Source: Flavobacteriales bacterium (lineage in GTDB: Bacteria; Bacteroidota; Bacteroidia; Flavobacteriales_D; Crocinitomicaceae). Taken from it: a stretch of DNA of 7,501 bases. Under the pieces are notes generated by a model. It saw nothing but the letters and a program-made list of their open reading frames with translations. It was not told where the DNA came from and did no database searches. The translations under genes were made by a program, and so were the position numbers. This document shows positions 6,659 to 7,501 of the stretch, in pieces; position 1 is the stretch's first letter, and every line of letters starts with the position of its first letter. The stretch spans positions 1 to 7,501 of the forward strand of contig CANHBA010000101.1 in assembly GCA_947458985.1 (NCBI GenBank). Reading direction: 5' to 3'.

Positions 6659-7501
6659 ATGGCTTCAGACAACTTTGTTGATTACGTAAAAATTCACTGC
6701 ACCTCCGGAAACGGTGGTGGCGGTTCGACGCATTTCAGACGCGAAAAATACATTCCTAAGGGCGGACCCGACGGAGGTGACGGCGGCCGTGGCGGACACA
6801 TTATTTTGCGTGGCAACAAACAACTCTGGACCCTCCTGCACTTAAAGTTTAAAAAACACATCAAAGCAGGTCATGGTGCCCACGGCGCAGGTAACCTCAA
6901 AACAGGTTCGCAAGGCGACGACGTCTACATCGACGTTCCACTCGGTACGCTTGCCAAAGACGGCGAAACCGGCGAGGTTTTGTTCGAAATCACAGAAGAG
7001 GGTGAAGAGCGCATCATTCAACGCGGCGGACGCGGCGGAATGGGCAACAACAACTTTAAGTCGCCAACCAATCAAACCCCTCGCTACGCACAGCCGGGCG
7101 AAGAAGGACTTGAGGGTTGGAAGATACTCGAGCTTAAAATCTTAGCCGATGTAGGTTTGGTAGGTTTCCCAAATGCCGGAAAAAGCACGTTACTTTCCGT
7201 ACTTTCTGCTGCACAGCCCGAAATCGGGGACTACCCGTTTACTACTTTACGTCCGAACTTAGGTATCGTTTCTTACCGCGACTACCGCTCTTTCATTATG
7301 GCCGATATCCCTGGTATCATCGAAGGAGCTCACGCCGGTAAAGGCTTGGGTTTACGTTTCTTGCGCCACATTGAGCGCAATTCCATCTTGCTTTTCATGA
7401 TTGCAGCAGATTCCGATGACATCCAAAAGGAATACAACATTTTGCTCAATGAGCTCAAGCAATACAATCCTGAACTCTTGCACAAAGAGCGCTTGCTCGC
7501 C
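6659..7501 (+). CDS. obg: Obg/CgtA-type GTPase, 3' end cut by the window
   Basis: Essential GTPase linked in other bacteria to assembly of the large ribosomal subunit and the stringent response. 281 codons are present with no stop before the window edge. Residues 1-158 are the glycine-rich Obg fold: FVDYVKIHCTSGNGGGGS, then FRREKYIPKGGPDGGDGGRGG, and RGGRGGMGNNNFKSPTNQTP. The G domain follows, with G1 GFPNAGKST at 169-177, the switch I segment YPFTTLRPNLG at 192-202 and G3 DIPG at 216-219. The G4 (NKxD) and G5 motifs and the end of the protein lie beyond the window; the family is usually about 330 residues or more. The ATG begins 3 nt after the adk stop, so it belongs to the hpt-adk-obg operon. 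Many codons end in C (GGC, GAC, CGC), more than in purK, which may reflect high expression; this is an impression, not a calculation. Confidence 0.96.
   Translation, partial: MASDNFVDYVKIHCTSGNGGGGSTHFRREKYIPKGGPDGGDGGRGGHIILRGNKQLWTLLHLKFKKHIKAGHGAHGAGNLKTGSQGDDVYIDVPLGTLAKDGETGEVLFEITEEGEERIIQRGGRGGMGNNNFKSPTNQTPRYAQPGEEGLEGWKILELKILADVGLVGFPNAGKSTLLSVLSAAQPEIGDYPFTTLRPNLGIVSYRDYRSFIMADIPGIIEGAHAGKGLGLRFLRHIERNSILLFMIAADSDDIQKEYNILLNELKQYNPELLHKERLLA

Noticed and set aside
6873..7145. 90-codon plus-strand frame within obg
   Set aside because: Out-of-frame reading of the Obg fold, whose true frame runs open from 6659 to the window edge with all motifs.
1..7501. CRISPR array, tRNA/rRNA, insertion sequence, toxin-antitoxin or defence genes
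   Set aside because: I saw no direct-repeat arrays, cloverleaf-like sequences, transposase motifs, terminal repeats or small paired genes; the coding sequence is nearly continuous and consists of recognised families.

Overview
This window looks like ordinary chromosomal DNA from a member of the Bacteroidota, most likely the Flavobacteriia (possibly near Crocinitomicaceae or Fluviicola; that finer placement is a guess). Three things point this way. One protein has a type IX secretion (T9SS) C-terminal sorting domain. The promoters fit the phylum-specific TTG/TAnnTTTG pattern rather than sigma70 boxes. No gene has a clear Shine-Dalgarno sequence, which is usual in this phylum.

Left part (1-2245): a POT-family proton/peptide symporter on the minus strand is divergent from tcdA on the plus strand, a ThiF/E1-like tRNA t6A dehydratase. 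They share a short intergenic region carrying a good Bacteroidota promoter for tcdA.

Middle (2246-4360): a 667-residue exported protein has a signal peptide, a LamG-like domain, a CARDB/Ig-like domain, an Omp28-related thioredoxin-like domain with a CxxC motif, and a T9SS sorting tail. A perfect 7-bp inverted repeat ends 2 nt before its start codon. It converges on purK, and a 26-nt perfect palindrome between them acts as the terminator.

Right part (4356-7501): this is a purine and GTPase cluster. purK (de novo IMP synthesis, minus strand) is divergent from hpt-adk-obg (plus strand; purine salvage, adenylate kinase, ribosome-associated GTPase), whose genes are 2-3 nt apart. The 33-39 bp between purK and hpt holds two opposed -7 elements arranged as an imperfect inverted repeat. 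The two promoters should overlap, and both mRNAs should be nearly leaderless. obg is cut by the right edge and is open to the last base.

No stretch longer than 300 bases lacks a gene. I see no tRNA, rRNA, CRISPR array, insertion sequence, prophage or defence system. I found no convincing new system. The best leads are the purK/hpt promoter arrangement, the architecture of the secreted protein, and the hairpin at its start.
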